Origin: Ensifer sp. LC11
Lineage (GTDB): Bacteria > Pseudomonadota > Alphaproteobacteria > Rhizobiales > Rhizobiaceae
DNA: 64,000 nucleotides
Direction of reading: 5' to 3'
Assembly: GCF_001695835.1 (NCBI RefSeq)
Contig: NZ_MBSO01000001.1
Span: 1-64,000 of the forward strand
Part shown: one piece after another, positions 43,464 to 52,050 of the stretch
Layout of the letters: each line of letters starts with the position of its first letter
Numbering within the stretch: position 1 is the stretch's first letter
Program-made: the position numbers and the translations under genes
The notes under the pieces: model-generated
Databases searched by the model: none
The model's input: the letters and a program-made list of their open reading frames with translations, nothing else
What the model was told of the DNA's origin: nothing

Positions 43464-44510
43464 TTAGGCCTTGGCTTTACGTTTCTGCGGACGATCGGGG
43501 CGGCGGGCGCGGCTCGGCGCCGAGACCGGCTGAAAGCTGTCCTTGCCCGATTTACGATCTGTTGCCTCCAATTTCGAGGCCCGACTGCGAATAATCGTGC
43601 GCGCCGAAGTCTGCAGTTCCGGCATCGGGTCGCTTTCGAGCGTCGCGAACATCCAGTCGATGAAAATGCGCACGATGGGTGCCGCCAGCACCTCGTTGCG
43701 GCAGGCGACGAAGAAGGCGTCGTTGGCAGGCACGGTCAGGTCGAAGGGGGCGATCAGCTCGCCGCGCGCGATCAGGCTGCCGGCGGTAATGGTGTCGCCA
43801 AGGGCCACACCCTGGTTGTGCAGCGCGGCTTCGGTCGAGAGCCGCGCGTCGCTCATGAAATGCTGCCGCCCGCGCTGCAGGTCGCTGGCATCTGCTGCCG
43901 CCAGCCAGGTGTTCCACTCGCGGCCGTCGTCGCCATGCAGCATCACGTGGTCGCGCAGGTCCCGCACCGAACGCAGCGGCCGCATGTTGACGAGCGTCGG
44001 GCTCACGACCGGAAAGAGTTCCAGTCGGCTCCAGAGCTTCGCCCAGGCGCCCGACCAATTGCCGTCGCCATAGATCAGGCAGACGTCGACGTCGGGCGAA
44101 TGCAGATAGGCCTCGTCGTTGGAGGCGATCAGCGTCAGGCGTACGTCCGGATACTGTTCGGTGAAGAGATGCAACCGCGGGATCAGCCAGAAGGAGAGCA
44201 GCGCCGGTACGCAGGTGATCCGCAGTTCGCCGCTTGTCGTTGGCCGCGTCATGGCTGCCGTTGCCGCGGCGATTTCGGCAAAGGCATGGGTGACGGCCGG
44301 AAGCAGCAGCGCGCCCTGCGGCGTCAGTTTCAGCCGCTTGCCGCCGCGTTCGAACAGGGCCGCCTTGACCGAGAGTTCGAGCGCCCGGATCTGGTGGCTG
44401 ATGGCCCCATGCGTAACGTTGAGTTCGCGTGCTGCGGCGGAAACGGAGCCCCGACGCGCCGTCGCTTCGAAGGCGCGCAAGGGGTTCAAGGGTGGCAGGC
44501 GGCTGGACAA
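43464..44510 (-). CDS. LysR-family regulator (GcvA-like)
   Basis: A 348-aa regulator with an N-terminal winged helix (LNPLRAFEATARRGSVSAAARELNVTHGAISHQI spans residues 8-42) and a LysR substrate domain. The C-terminus is 40 residues longer than usual and very basic (RSRASKLEATDRKSGKD ... RARRPDRPQKRKAKA), which is unusual. It is divergent from the ureohydrolase gene at 44733, so it probably activates that operon in response to an arginine- or polyamine-related inducer. Confidence 0.9.
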   Translation of the reverse strand: MSSRLPPLNPLRAFEATARRGSVSAAARELNVTHGAISHQIRALELSVKAALFERGGKRLKLTPQGALLLPAVTHAFAEIAAATAAMTRPTTSGELRITCVPALLSFWLIPRLHLFTEQYPDVRLTLIASNDEAYLHSPDVDVCLIYGDGNWSGAWAKLWSRLELFPVVSPTLVNMRPLRSVRDLRDHVMLHGDDGREWNTWLAAADASDLQRGRQHFMSDARLSTEAALHNQGVALGDTITAGSLIARGELIAPFDLTVPANDAFFVACRNEVLAAPIVRIFIDWMFATLESDPMPELQTSARTIIRSRASKLEATDRKSGKDSFQPVSAPSRARRPDRPQKRKAKA

Positions 44511-44732
44511 ATCGAGGTTCCGGCGGTTGCTGTCATGTGAATTTTTCTCACACGAAACGCTATAACAATGTCAATTGATTTTCTAGGGGAATTGCCGCCT
44601 AATATTCGTCAACAAAGGCGAAAGCGCCTGGGGAACATGATCGCGCCGGACGAACCGGCCCCATCCGCAGACAGATATCTGTGGCGCTTCTCAGCGCATG
44701 CCCCGGGCTATGGATGACGGAGGACTGAACCG

Positions 44733-45794
44733 ATGGCCTGGAACGACAACAAGCTTGCCGAACTGAAGGCGAAATACGGCGAGAGCCATGGCGGCGAACT
44801 GTTCGATCCGACCTTCCGCAAGGTTGCCGACAAGATCTTCAACAAGAGCGGCACGCGGCTTGCGCCCTATTCCGGCATCCCGACCTTCCTGACCGCGCCG
44901 CACATGCCGGTTGATGCGGAAAATCCGGATTTCGGTAATCTGCAGGTGGCGATCGTCGGCATTCCCATGGACCTCGGCGTCACCAACCGCCCCGGCTCGC
45001 GCTTCGGACCGCGGGCGCTGCGTTCGATCGAGCGCATCGGTCCTTACAACCACGTGCTCGGCTGCACGCCGGTGCAGGAGCTGCGTGTCGCCGATATCGG
45101 CGACGTGCCGTTCCAGAGCCGCTACCGGCTGGAGCTTAGCCATGAGGATATCGAGAGGCGCATCAACCAGGTCGTCGACGCCGGCGTGCTTCCGCTCTCG
45201 GTTGGCGGCGACCACTCGATCACCCATCCGATCCTGAAGGCGGTTGGCAAGAAGCGCCCGGTCGGCATGATCCACATCGACGCCCATTGCGACACCGGCG
45301 GCGCCTACGATCTCACCAAGTTCCACCATGGCGGTCCGTTCCGAAACGCCGTGCTCGACGGCGTGCTCGACCCCACCCGCGTGGTGCAGATCGGCATTCG
45401 CGGCTCGGCCGAATATCTCTGGGAGTTCTCCTACGAGTCCGGCATGACCGTCATCCATGCGGAAGAAGTCACGGGCCTCGGCATTCCCGCGATCATCGAG
45501 AAGGCGAAGAAGATCGTCGGCGACGGCCCGACCTATCTCTCCTTCGACATCGACAGCCTCGATCCGTCCTTCGCGCCGGGCACCGGCACGCCGGAAGTGG
45601 GTGGCCTCACGACCCGCGAAGTGCTGGAACTGATCCGCGGCCTCAAGGGTATCAACCTCGTCGGTGGCGATGTCGTCGAAGTGGCGCCGCAATACGATTC
45701 GACCACGAACACGGCCCACGCCGGCGCCCAGGTGCTCTTCGAGATCCTGAGCCTCATGGTCTTCAGCCCGGCGATATCAGGCAAGTCCGCCTGA
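44733..45794 (+). CDS. Agmatinase/guanidinobutyrase-type ureohydrolase
   Basis: A 353-aa di-manganese hydrolase of the arginase superfamily. GGDHSITHP, HIDAHCDTGG and SFDIDSLDP carry the metal ligands. It removes urea from a guanidino group. The DAHCDT variant and the length resemble guanidinobutyrase and guanidinopropionase as much as agmatinase, so products could be putrescine, GABA or beta-alanine. GGAGG lies before the ATG. It is divergent from LysR and followed by import genes, so it acts on an imported guanidino compound. Confidence 0.88.
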   Translation: MAWNDNKLAELKAKYGESHGGELFDPTFRKVADKIFNKSGTRLAPYSGIPTFLTAPHMPVDAENPDFGNLQVAIVGIPMDLGVTNRPGSRFGPRALRSIERIGPYNHVLGCTPVQELRVADIGDVPFQSRYRLELSHEDIERRINQVVDAGVLPLSVGGDHSITHPILKAVGKKRPVGMIHIDAHCDTGGAYDLTKFHHGGPFRNAVLDGVLDPTRVVQIGIRGSAEYLWEFSYESGMTVIHAEEVTGLGIPAIIEKAKKIVGDGPTYLSFDIDSLDPSFAPGTGTPEVGGLTTREVLELIRGLKGINLVGGDVVEVAPQYDSTTNTAHAGAQVLFEILSLMVFSPAISGKSA

Positions 45795-45810
45795 CGGCGA
45801 GACAAAGTTT

Positions 45811-45841
45811 GTCGGCTGCCGGACCGGAAACGGCGGCCGAC
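45811..45841 (+). other. Intergenic stem-loop before the binding-protein gene
   Basis: GTCGGCTGCCG/CGGCGGCCGAC with one G-U pair and a 9-nt loop, in the 91-bp gap between the ureohydrolase and binding-protein genes. No T-run; it may protect the downstream mRNA 5' end or reduce read-through. Confidence 0.5.
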
Positions 45842-45885
45842 CATCAGACACCACAATCACAAAGCTTCCGGGTAGGGGAATTCCA

Positions 45886-46680
45886 ATGACGATCCATTCG
45901 AAACTGAAGACTGCGTTTGCCGCTGCCCTGATGCTGGGGGCCGCCGCCGGCATCGCCAAGGCCGATGCACTCGCCGACATCAAGTCCGCCGGCCAGATCA
46001 ATGTCGGCATCTTCTCCGACTTCCCGCCGTTCTCCTCGGCCAGCGCCGACATGAGCATCAAGGGTTATGACGTCGACGTGGCCCAGCAGATTGCCGACGA
46101 TCTCGGCGTCAAGCTCAACCTCGTCAGCGTCACCGGCCAGAACCGCATTCCCTATCTCAACGACAAGCGCGTCGACATCCTGATGAGCGTCGGCTTCTCC
46201 AAGGAACGCGCCGAGGTCATCGACTTCGCCGCGGCTTACGCGCCTTACTACATCGCCGTCATCGGCCCGGCCGAACTGAAGGTCGCCGGCAAGGAAGACC
46301 TCGCGGAGAAGACCATCGCCGTCAACCGCGGCACGCTGGAAGACACCTCGCTCACCGAGGCGGCCCCGGCCAATGCCGACATCCAGCGCTTCGACAACTA
46401 CAATGCGGTGATCCAGGCCTTCATCTCCGGCCAGACCCAGCTGATGGTCGTCGGCAATGACGTCGGCGCCCAGGTGCTGGCCCGCCAGGAAGCGCTGAAG
46501 CCGGAGCAGAAGTTCCAGCTCCTGACCTCGCCCTCCCATATCGGCCTCAACAAGAACGAAGAGGGTCTGAAGAAGGCGGTCGACGACGTGGTCGCCAAGA
46601 TGCTCGCCGACGGCAAGCTGAACGCAAGCTCCGAAGCCTGGCTGAAGACGCCGCTCAACCCCGAGAACCTCAAGGACTAA
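45886..46680 (+). CDS. Amino-acid-type ABC solute-binding protein (SBP family 3)
   Basis: A 264-aa periplasmic protein with a signal peptide (about residues 1-26, ending IAKA-D). The mature domain has the family motif VGIFSDFPPFSS and KGYDVDVAQQIADDLGV, then KRVDILMSVGFSKERAEVIDF, as in lysine/arginine/ornithine, histidine and glutamine binding proteins. It belongs to the ureohydrolase operon, so a guanidino or basic amino acid ligand is likely. A stem-loop follows 16 bp after its stop. Confidence 0.92.
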   Translation: MTIHSKLKTAFAAALMLGAAAGIAKADALADIKSAGQINVGIFSDFPPFSSASADMSIKGYDVDVAQQIADDLGVKLNLVSVTGQNRIPYLNDKRVDILMSVGFSKERAEVIDFAAAYAPYYIAVIGPAELKVAGKEDLAEKTIAVNRGTLEDTSLTEAAPANADIQRFDNYNAVIQAFISGQTQLMVVGNDVGAQVLARQEALKPEQKFQLLTSPSHIGLNKNEEGLKKAVDDVVAKMLADGKLNASSEAWLKTPLNPENLKD

Positions 46681-46695
46681 CCGAACTTGGTCGAC

Positions 46696-46716
46696 GCGGG
46701 GAGCAACGCTCCCCGC
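46696..46716 (+). other. Intergenic stem-loop after the binding-protein gene
   Basis: GCGGGGAG/CTCCCCGC, perfect 8-bp stem, 5-nt loop, between the binding-protein and first permease genes. No T-run. Confidence 0.65.
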
Positions 46717-46743
46717 TGTGCCCTTGAGGAGAAGGTGGCGACG

Positions 46744-47412
46744 ATGGGCTACGGCCTCAGCTTCGGTTGGCTAAAGGACGCCGCGGGCGCAATCGCCCAT
46801 GGCGCGGCCATGACCGTGTTCCTGATCGCCTGCACCACGGTGCTGGGCATTCTGATCAGCATTCTTTTTGCCGCCGCCCGCCGCAGCCGTTACACGATGC
46901 TGCGCAAGGCGGTGGCCGTCTATGTCGAGGTTGTCAGGAACACGCCGTTTCTGGTGCAGCTGTTCTTCATCTACTTCGGCCTGCCGAGCCTGGGCATCCG
47001 GCTCGACCCGATCGTCGCGGCGATCGTCGCAATGACGCTCAACATGGCGGCCTATACGACCGAGATCGTCGGCGCCGGGCTTGATGCCGTGCCGAAGGGG
47101 CAGAGCGAAGCGGCGTTTGCGCTCGGGCTTAAATCCCGGCAGGTTTTCGTCAAGATCATCCTGCCGCAGGCGCTGAAGGTGATCTTTCCCGCGCTCACCA
47201 GCCAGGTGATCATCATGATGCTGGAATCGGCCGTCGTCTCGCAGATCGCGGTGCGCGAACTGGCGCATGAGGCGGACCTCTTGCAGGCGCGGACCTTCCG
47301 CTCGTTCGAGACCTATTTCGTCGTCACGCTGATCTATCTCGGCCTGTCAATGGCCGTCCGGCGGCTCTTCGTCGCCGGTGGCAGACGTGTGCTTGGAGCG
47401 GGCGTGTCATGA
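46744..47412 (+). CDS. Amino-acid-type ABC permease (HisQ/GlnP class)
   Basis: A 222-aa inner-membrane protein with about five helices and the polar amino acid motif YVEVVRNTPFLVQLFFIYFGLP, plus the EAA loop QSEAAFALGLKSRQVFVKIILPQ. The ATG at 46744 follows AAGGTGG; an upstream TTG lies in the stem-loop. It overlaps the next permease gene (ATGA). Confidence 0.92.
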   Translation: MGYGLSFGWLKDAAGAIAHGAAMTVFLIACTTVLGILISILFAAARRSRYTMLRKAVAVYVEVVRNTPFLVQLFFIYFGLPSLGIRLDPIVAAIVAMTLNMAAYTTEIVGAGLDAVPKGQSEAAFALGLKSRQVFVKIILPQALKVIFPALTSQVIIMMLESAVVSQIAVRELAHEADLLQARTFRSFETYFVVTLIYLGLSMAVRRLFVAGGRRVLGAGVS

Positions 47413-48056
47413 TCGAATTCACCCTCTGGGATATCCTGCGCAACCTGATCTTCGCTACCCGCTGGACGGTGCTTCTGTCTGCAGTTGCCTTCGCCGGCGG
47501 TGCCGCGGTCGGGCTCACCATCCTTTCGGCCCGCATCTCCGAGCGCCCGCGGCTGCGCCGCTTCGGCTCCGGCTACATCGCGCTCTTCCAGGGCACGCCG
47601 CTCCTGATGCAGCTGTTCCTGATGTTCTTCGGCCTGCCGATGCTCGGCTTCCGCATCGAGCCCTGGACGGCAGCCGCGCTCGGGCTCACCTTTTACGCCA
47701 GCGCCTATCTCGCCGAGATCTGGCGCGGCGGGGTGGAAGCACTGCCGCGCGGCCAATGGGATGCCGGCGCAAGCCTCGGGCTTCACCGCATTCAAGAGCT
47801 GCGCCTCGTCATCCTGCCCCAGGCCTTCGCCATCACCCGGCCGGCGGCCGTCGGCTTCCTCGTGCAGCTGATCAAGAGCACGGCGCTGACCTCGATCATC
47901 GGCTTCGAAGAGCTTCTCAGAACTGCCAATGCGATCAATAATGCAACCTTCGAACCTTTCACGGTCTATGGGCTGGTCGCTGTGATCTTCTTCGTGCTGT
48001 GTTATCCGCTGACGCAATATGCGCGCATGCTCGAGCGGAGGGCGCCGGCGCAATAG
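47409..48056 (+). CDS. Amino-acid-type ABC permease (HisM/GlnP class)
   Basis: A 215-aa permease with FQGTPLLMQLFLMFFGLP and the EAA loop QWDAGASLGLHRIQELRLVILPQ. It overlaps the partner permease. No HisP/GlnQ-type ATPase gene follows; the next genes encode a second binding protein and a PotA-type ATPase. The amino-acid-type transporter is therefore incomplete locally. Confidence 0.92.
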   Translation: MIEFTLWDILRNLIFATRWTVLLSAVAFAGGAAVGLTILSARISERPRLRRFGSGYIALFQGTPLLMQLFLMFFGLPMLGFRIEPWTAAALGLTFYASAYLAEIWRGGVEALPRGQWDAGASLGLHRIQELRLVILPQAFAITRPAAVGFLVQLIKSTALTSIIGFEELLRTANAINNATFEPFTVYGLVAVIFFVLCYPLTQYARMLERRAPAQ

Positions 48057-48164
48057 GCCACGGATTTTGGGGCGCATGCTGATCGCGCTGCGGACTGAAA
48101 ACATGTAAGGAATCAAATACAACAGGGAACGAGGCGGGCAACGCCGAAACAAAGGAGAACGAGA

Positions 48165-49244
48165 ATGATCACCACTCCCATCAAGCGCCGGACGCTGCTC
48201 GGCGCCGGTCTCGCCGGCGCCTCCATGCTGGCGATGCCGTCGATCCTGCGCGCGCAGGACAAGTCGCTGAAGGTCGGCGTCTACGGCGGCTACTTCAAGG
48301 ATTCGTTCGACAAGAACATCTTCCCGGAATTCACCAAGGCGACGGGCATCGCGATCGAATCGATCGCCGAACCAACAGGTGAAGCCTGGCTCGTCCAGCT
48401 CGAACAGGCCGCCCGCGCTGGCCAGGCACCCGCCGACGTTTCGATGATGTCGCAGGTGGCGATGCTGAAAGGCCAGTCGACCGATCTCTGGACGCCGATC
48501 GATACCGCAAAGATCAAGAACGCCTCGAACCTGCTCGATCGCTTCGTCAACAAATATCCTGACGGACGCATCGCCGGCATCGGTGCCGTCTCCTGGTACA
48601 TCACGCTTGTGACCAACACCGACGTCTACAAGGAAGCGCCGACCTCCTGGACCGCCTTCTGGGATCCGGCGAACGCCGATAAGCTCGGTCTTCTGGCGCT
48701 CGTCTCGAATTCGTTCCTGCTCGAAGTGACGGCCAAAACCTTCATGGGCGGCACCAATGCGCTCGACACGGAAGAGGGTCTGCTGAAGGCGTTCGAGAAG
48801 CTTGCCGAAGTCAAGCCGAACGTTCGCCTGTGGTACCGCGACGAGGCTCAGTTCGAGCAGTCGCTGAAGTCGGGCGAAATCCCGATGGGCCAGTACTATC
48901 ACGACGTGACCGGTCTTGCAGCCGCCGACGGCCATCCGGTGCGTTCGACCTTCCCGAAGGAAGGCGGCATCCAGGATTCCGGTTGCTGGGCGCTGTCGCG
49001 CGCTTCCCAAAAGTCGGAAGAGGCCCATATCTTCATCGACTATATGTGCCAGCCCTCGATCCAGGCGACTCTGTCGCGCAAGGTCGGAACGTCGCCGACC
49101 GTGAAGCGCGAGGTTACCGACCTCACCGATAAGGAATTCGCAGCCGTTTCGTCCGACATTGAGCCGATCGTTCCGCGCTACGATCTCTACCAGACCAAGT
49201 CGGATTGGTTGAACCAGAAGTGGACCGAGCTGATCGTCGGCTGA
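48165..49244 (+). CDS. Polyamine-type ABC solute-binding protein with Tat-like signal
   Basis: A 359-aa SBP family 8 protein. The N-terminus KRRTLLGAGLAGASMLAMPSILRAQ is a twin-arginine-type signal, so it may be exported folded. The mature domain has VGVYGGYFKDSF, ISWYITLVTNTDVY-like and TSWTAFWDPANADKLG segments typical of polyamine/organic amine binding proteins. AAAGGAGAACG lies before the ATG. It is the first gene of a second ABC importer in the operon and is followed 10 bp later by a stem-loop. Confidence 0.9.
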   Translation: MITTPIKRRTLLGAGLAGASMLAMPSILRAQDKSLKVGVYGGYFKDSFDKNIFPEFTKATGIAIESIAEPTGEAWLVQLEQAARAGQAPADVSMMSQVAMLKGQSTDLWTPIDTAKIKNASNLLDRFVNKYPDGRIAGIGAVSWYITLVTNTDVYKEAPTSWTAFWDPANADKLGLLALVSNSFLLEVTAKTFMGGTNALDTEEGLLKAFEKLAEVKPNVRLWYRDEAQFEQSLKSGEIPMGQYYHDVTGLAAADGHPVRSTFPKEGGIQDSGCWALSRASQKSEEAHIFIDYMCQPSIQATLSRKVGTSPTVKREVTDLTDKEFAAVSSDIEPIVPRYDLYQTKSDWLNQKWTELIVG

Positions 49245-49253
49245 TCCTGCCTG

Positions 49254-49272
49254 CTCCCCGACGACCGGGGAG
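49254..49272 (+). other. Intergenic stem-loop after the binding-protein gene
   Basis: CTCCCCG/CGGGGAG, perfect 7-bp stem, 5-nt loop; further CCTCCC/GGAGGG pairing is possible downstream to 49345. It separates the binding-protein gene from the ATPase gene. Confidence 0.6.
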
Positions 49273-49364
49273 GGCCACAAGCGTAACGACGGGGAGGGGC
49301 TTGCTGCTGCTCCCCGCCTGAAACCCTCCCATGAGGCGGAGGGGACCATCCCCGCGGAGAAACA

Positions 49365-50402
49365 ATGTCCGGTCTTGCCCTTCAAAACGTCGTCAAGGAA
49401 TTCGGAGCCTTCAGGGCCGTCAACAATGTCGACCTGACAGTGCCGCACGGCACGTTCGTCTGCATGCTCGGACCGTCCGGCTGCGGCAAGACCACGCTTC
49501 TTCGGATGATCGCCGGGCTCGACCTGCCGACCGGCGGCGCGATCCGGCTCGACGGCGAGGACATCACCCGGGTTCCGACGCACAAGCGCAACCTCGGCAT
49601 GGTGTTCCAGTCGCTGGCGCTGTTTCCGCATCTGACCGTCGGCGAGAACATCGCCTATCCCTTGCGCATCCGCGGTGCGGCAAAAGAAGACCAGAAGAAG
49701 CGCGTCGACGAACTCCTGTCGATGATCCATCTCTCCGGCTATGCCGATCGGCCGGTTGCCAAGCTCTCCGGCGGCCAGCGCCAGCGCGTGGCGATCGCCC
49801 GGGCGTTGTCGATCTCTCCGAAACTCTTCCTGCTTGACGAACCGCTGTCGGCGCTCGACGCCAAGCTGCGCGAGGCGATGCAGGTGGAACTGCGCCAGTT
49901 GCAGCAGAAGCTCGGCATCACCACCATCGTTGTTACCCACGACCAGCGCGAAGCGATGACCATGGCCGACACCGTCGTCGTCATGAGCGGCGGCGAGATC
50001 CGCCAAGCCGCCTCGCCGATCGAAATCTATCGCCGTCCGGCCGACAGCTTCGTTGCCGACTTCATCGGCCAGACGAACCTGCTCGACGTCCAGGCCGACA
50101 GCGCCGGCCGTGCCGAAGTGCTCGGCTACGTGGTGCCGGGCCTTGCCCTGCCGGCCGGGTCCAACAAGGGCACATTGTCGGTCCGCCCGGAGGACGTGCA
50201 TCTGACGGCACCCGGCGCCGGCGCGCTCACCGGCAAGGTCACCTTCGTGCGCGATCTCGGCGGCACGATCGAGACCTTCGTCGATATCGCCGGCCGCCAG
50301 ATCGTTGCCGTTTCCACGCCGCGTGCCCGGCCCGATGTTTCGGTCGGCCAGGAGGTCGGCATCGCGCTCACCCCCGATGTCTGCGTGGTGCTGAAGAAAT
50401 GA
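49365..50402 (+). CDS. ABC transporter ATPase with TOBE domain (PotA/FbpC class)
   Basis: A 345-aa ATPase with Walker A GPSGCGKTT, Q-loop FQSLALFPHL, signature LSGGQRQR, Walker B FLLDEPLSALDA, H-loop VTHDQREAM and a C-terminal TOBE region (about 270-340). It overlaps the permease gene that follows. As the only ATPase in the 45.9-52 kb operon it may energise the polyamine-type permeases and possibly also the amino-acid-type ones, though the latter would be unusual. Confidence 0.93.
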   Translation: MSGLALQNVVKEFGAFRAVNNVDLTVPHGTFVCMLGPSGCGKTTLLRMIAGLDLPTGGAIRLDGEDITRVPTHKRNLGMVFQSLALFPHLTVGENIAYPLRIRGAAKEDQKKRVDELLSMIHLSGYADRPVAKLSGGQRQRVAIARALSISPKLFLLDEPLSALDAKLREAMQVELRQLQQKLGITTIVVTHDQREAMTMADTVVVMSGGEIRQAASPIEIYRRPADSFVADFIGQTNLLDVQADSAGRAEVLGYVVPGLALPAGSNKGTLSVRPEDVHLTAPGAGALTGKVTFVRDLGGTIETFVDIAGRQIVAVSTPRARPDVSVGQEVGIALTPDVCVVLKK

Positions 50403-51253
50403 GACGCGAACCGCCCCAGACCCTTGGCGACTACGCCCCACTTCTCTTTCCGGCGGCGATGCTGACGATCTTCTTCGTCGTGCCCTTCGGCACGATGATC
50501 GCCGTCAGCTTCTTCCAGCGACAGCAGGGCGGTTTCTACACGCCGGCCTTCGTCTTCGACAATTACGCCCGCTTCCTCTCGGCCTTCTTCGGTGGGGTAC
50601 TCGGTTTTTCGTTGATGCTCGCCATCATCGTAGCGATCTGCTGCGTCGTGCTCGCCTTGCCCTTCACCTACATGCTGACGCGCATGGCGCGGAAGGTGCA
50701 GGTGGTCTGGCTGGTCGCGCTGCTTTCGATCCTGTCGCTCTCGGAAGTCATCATCGGTTTTGCTTGGTCGACGCTGTTTTCGCGCACCGCTGGGATCACC
50801 AACATTCTCGTCGCGCTCGGCATCATGGCCGAGGCCAAGGCTTTGACGCCGAGCTTCGGCGCGGTGCTGACGGGCATGGTCTACCAGGCCTTCCCCTATA
50901 CCGTCCTGGTGCTTTTCCCGGCGCTCGTGCGCCTCGATCCGACGCTGACGGAGGCAGCCCGCACGCTCGGCGCCTCGCCGCTCAAAGCCTTCTTCACCGT
51001 GGTGGTGCCGGCGCTTCGAAACACCATCACCGCCACTTTGATCATGGTCTTCATCTTCGCGCTCGGCTCCTACCTCCTGCCGCAGCTTCTCGGCCGGCCG
51101 CAGCACTGGACGCTGTCGGTGCTGATCACCGACCAGGCGATCTACCAGTCGAACATGCCGTTCGCAGCCGCCATGGCCGTCTTCCTCGTGCTGGTGACGC
51201 TCGGCCTCGTGGCGCTCACCGTGATTGCCGGACGCAAGGGAGAAGCGGCATGA
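50399..51253 (+). CDS. Polyamine-type ABC permease (PotB class)
   Basis: A 284-aa six-helix permease with EAARTLGASPLKAFFTVVVPAL as its EAA loop and the PotB-like N-terminal VVPFGTMIAVSF. Start and stop overlap the neighbouring genes by four bases each (ATGA), a tightly coupled arrangement. Confidence 0.92.
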   Translation: MRREPPQTLGDYAPLLFPAAMLTIFFVVPFGTMIAVSFFQRQQGGFYTPAFVFDNYARFLSAFFGGVLGFSLMLAIIVAICCVVLALPFTYMLTRMARKVQVVWLVALLSILSLSEVIIGFAWSTLFSRTAGITNILVALGIMAEAKALTPSFGAVLTGMVYQAFPYTVLVLFPALVRLDPTLTEAARTLGASPLKAFFTVVVPALRNTITATLIMVFIFALGSYLLPQLLGRPQHWTLSVLITDQAIYQSNMPFAAAMAVFLVLVTLGLVALTVIAGRKGEAA

Positions 51254-52050
51254 CCTCGATCTTCCGCAAGGCCTATTTCTTCGTCATCGGCCTGTTCCTG
51301 TCGCTGCCGCTGATCGTCGTTGCCGGCGTCTCGGTCAACCAGAAGCAGACGCTCGCCTTTCCGCCGCAGGGCTTTTCCCTCTCCTGGTACGGCGAGATCT
51401 TCTTCAATCCGGAATGGCGCAACGCTCTTTTCGCCTCGGTGACACTGGCCGTGCTTTCGGCAGCGCTTGCGGTGGCGATCGCGCTGCCGCTCTCCTGGTT
51501 CCTTTGGCGCCGCATCGCGCCTTGGGCGAACATCTTCCAGCTGCTCGGCGTCGCACCGTTCACGCTGCCGCCCGTCATCACTGCGCTCGGCATGCTCACC
51601 TTCTGGGCGACGGTCGGCTTCTACGGCCAGCCCTGGACGGCGGTGGTCAGCCACGCGATCTTCTTCGTGACGCTGCCGCTGGTGACGCTGTCGCTCGGCT
51701 TCACCTCGATCGACCGTTCCCTTGTTGAGGCGGCCTCGACGATGGGGGCCGACGAGCGCACGATCTTCCGCACGGTCGTGCTGCCGCTGATCCTGCCCTA
51801 TATCGTTTCCGGCTATGCCTTCGCCTTCGTGCTGTCGCTCAACGAGTACATCGTCGCCTACATGACGGTCGGCTTCACGGTGGAAACGCTGCCGATCAAG
51901 ATCTTCAACGCGCTGCGCTACGGCTACACGCCGACCATGGCGTCTGTGACGGTGCTTTTCGTCACGACGGCCGCGGTGATCTTCGGTCTCGTCGCCCGCT
52001 TCGGCGACCTGCCGAAACTGCTTGGCGCCATGTCGTCGGATGGAAAATGA
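51250..52050 (+). CDS. Polyamine-type ABC permease (PotC class)
   Basis: A 266-aa permease, six helices, EAA loop EAASTMGADERTIFRTVVLPLI and a FAFVLSLNEYIVAYM segment. The ATG at 51250 overlaps the previous stop and the gene overlaps the amidase gene downstream, so ATPase, both permeases and the amidase form one coupled block. Confidence 0.92.
   Translation: MTSIFRKAYFFVIGLFLSLPLIVVAGVSVNQKQTLAFPPQGFSLSWYGEIFFNPEWRNALFASVTLAVLSAALAVAIALPLSWFLWRRIAPWANIFQLLGVAPFTLPPVITALGMLTFWATVGFYGQPWTAVVSHAIFFVTLPLVTLSLGFTSIDRSLVEAASTMGADERTIFRTVVLPLILPYIVSGYAFAFVLSLNEYIVAYMTVGFTVETLPIKIFNALRYGYTPTMASVTVLFVTTAAVIFGLVARFGDLPKLLGAMSSDGK

Noticed and set aside
47334-50441. A very long minus-strand open frame opposite the ABC genes
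   Set aside because: It is the shadow of high-GC coding on the plus strand: it spans several real genes, has repeated low-complexity Arg/Gly/Asp/His composition and no ribosome site.
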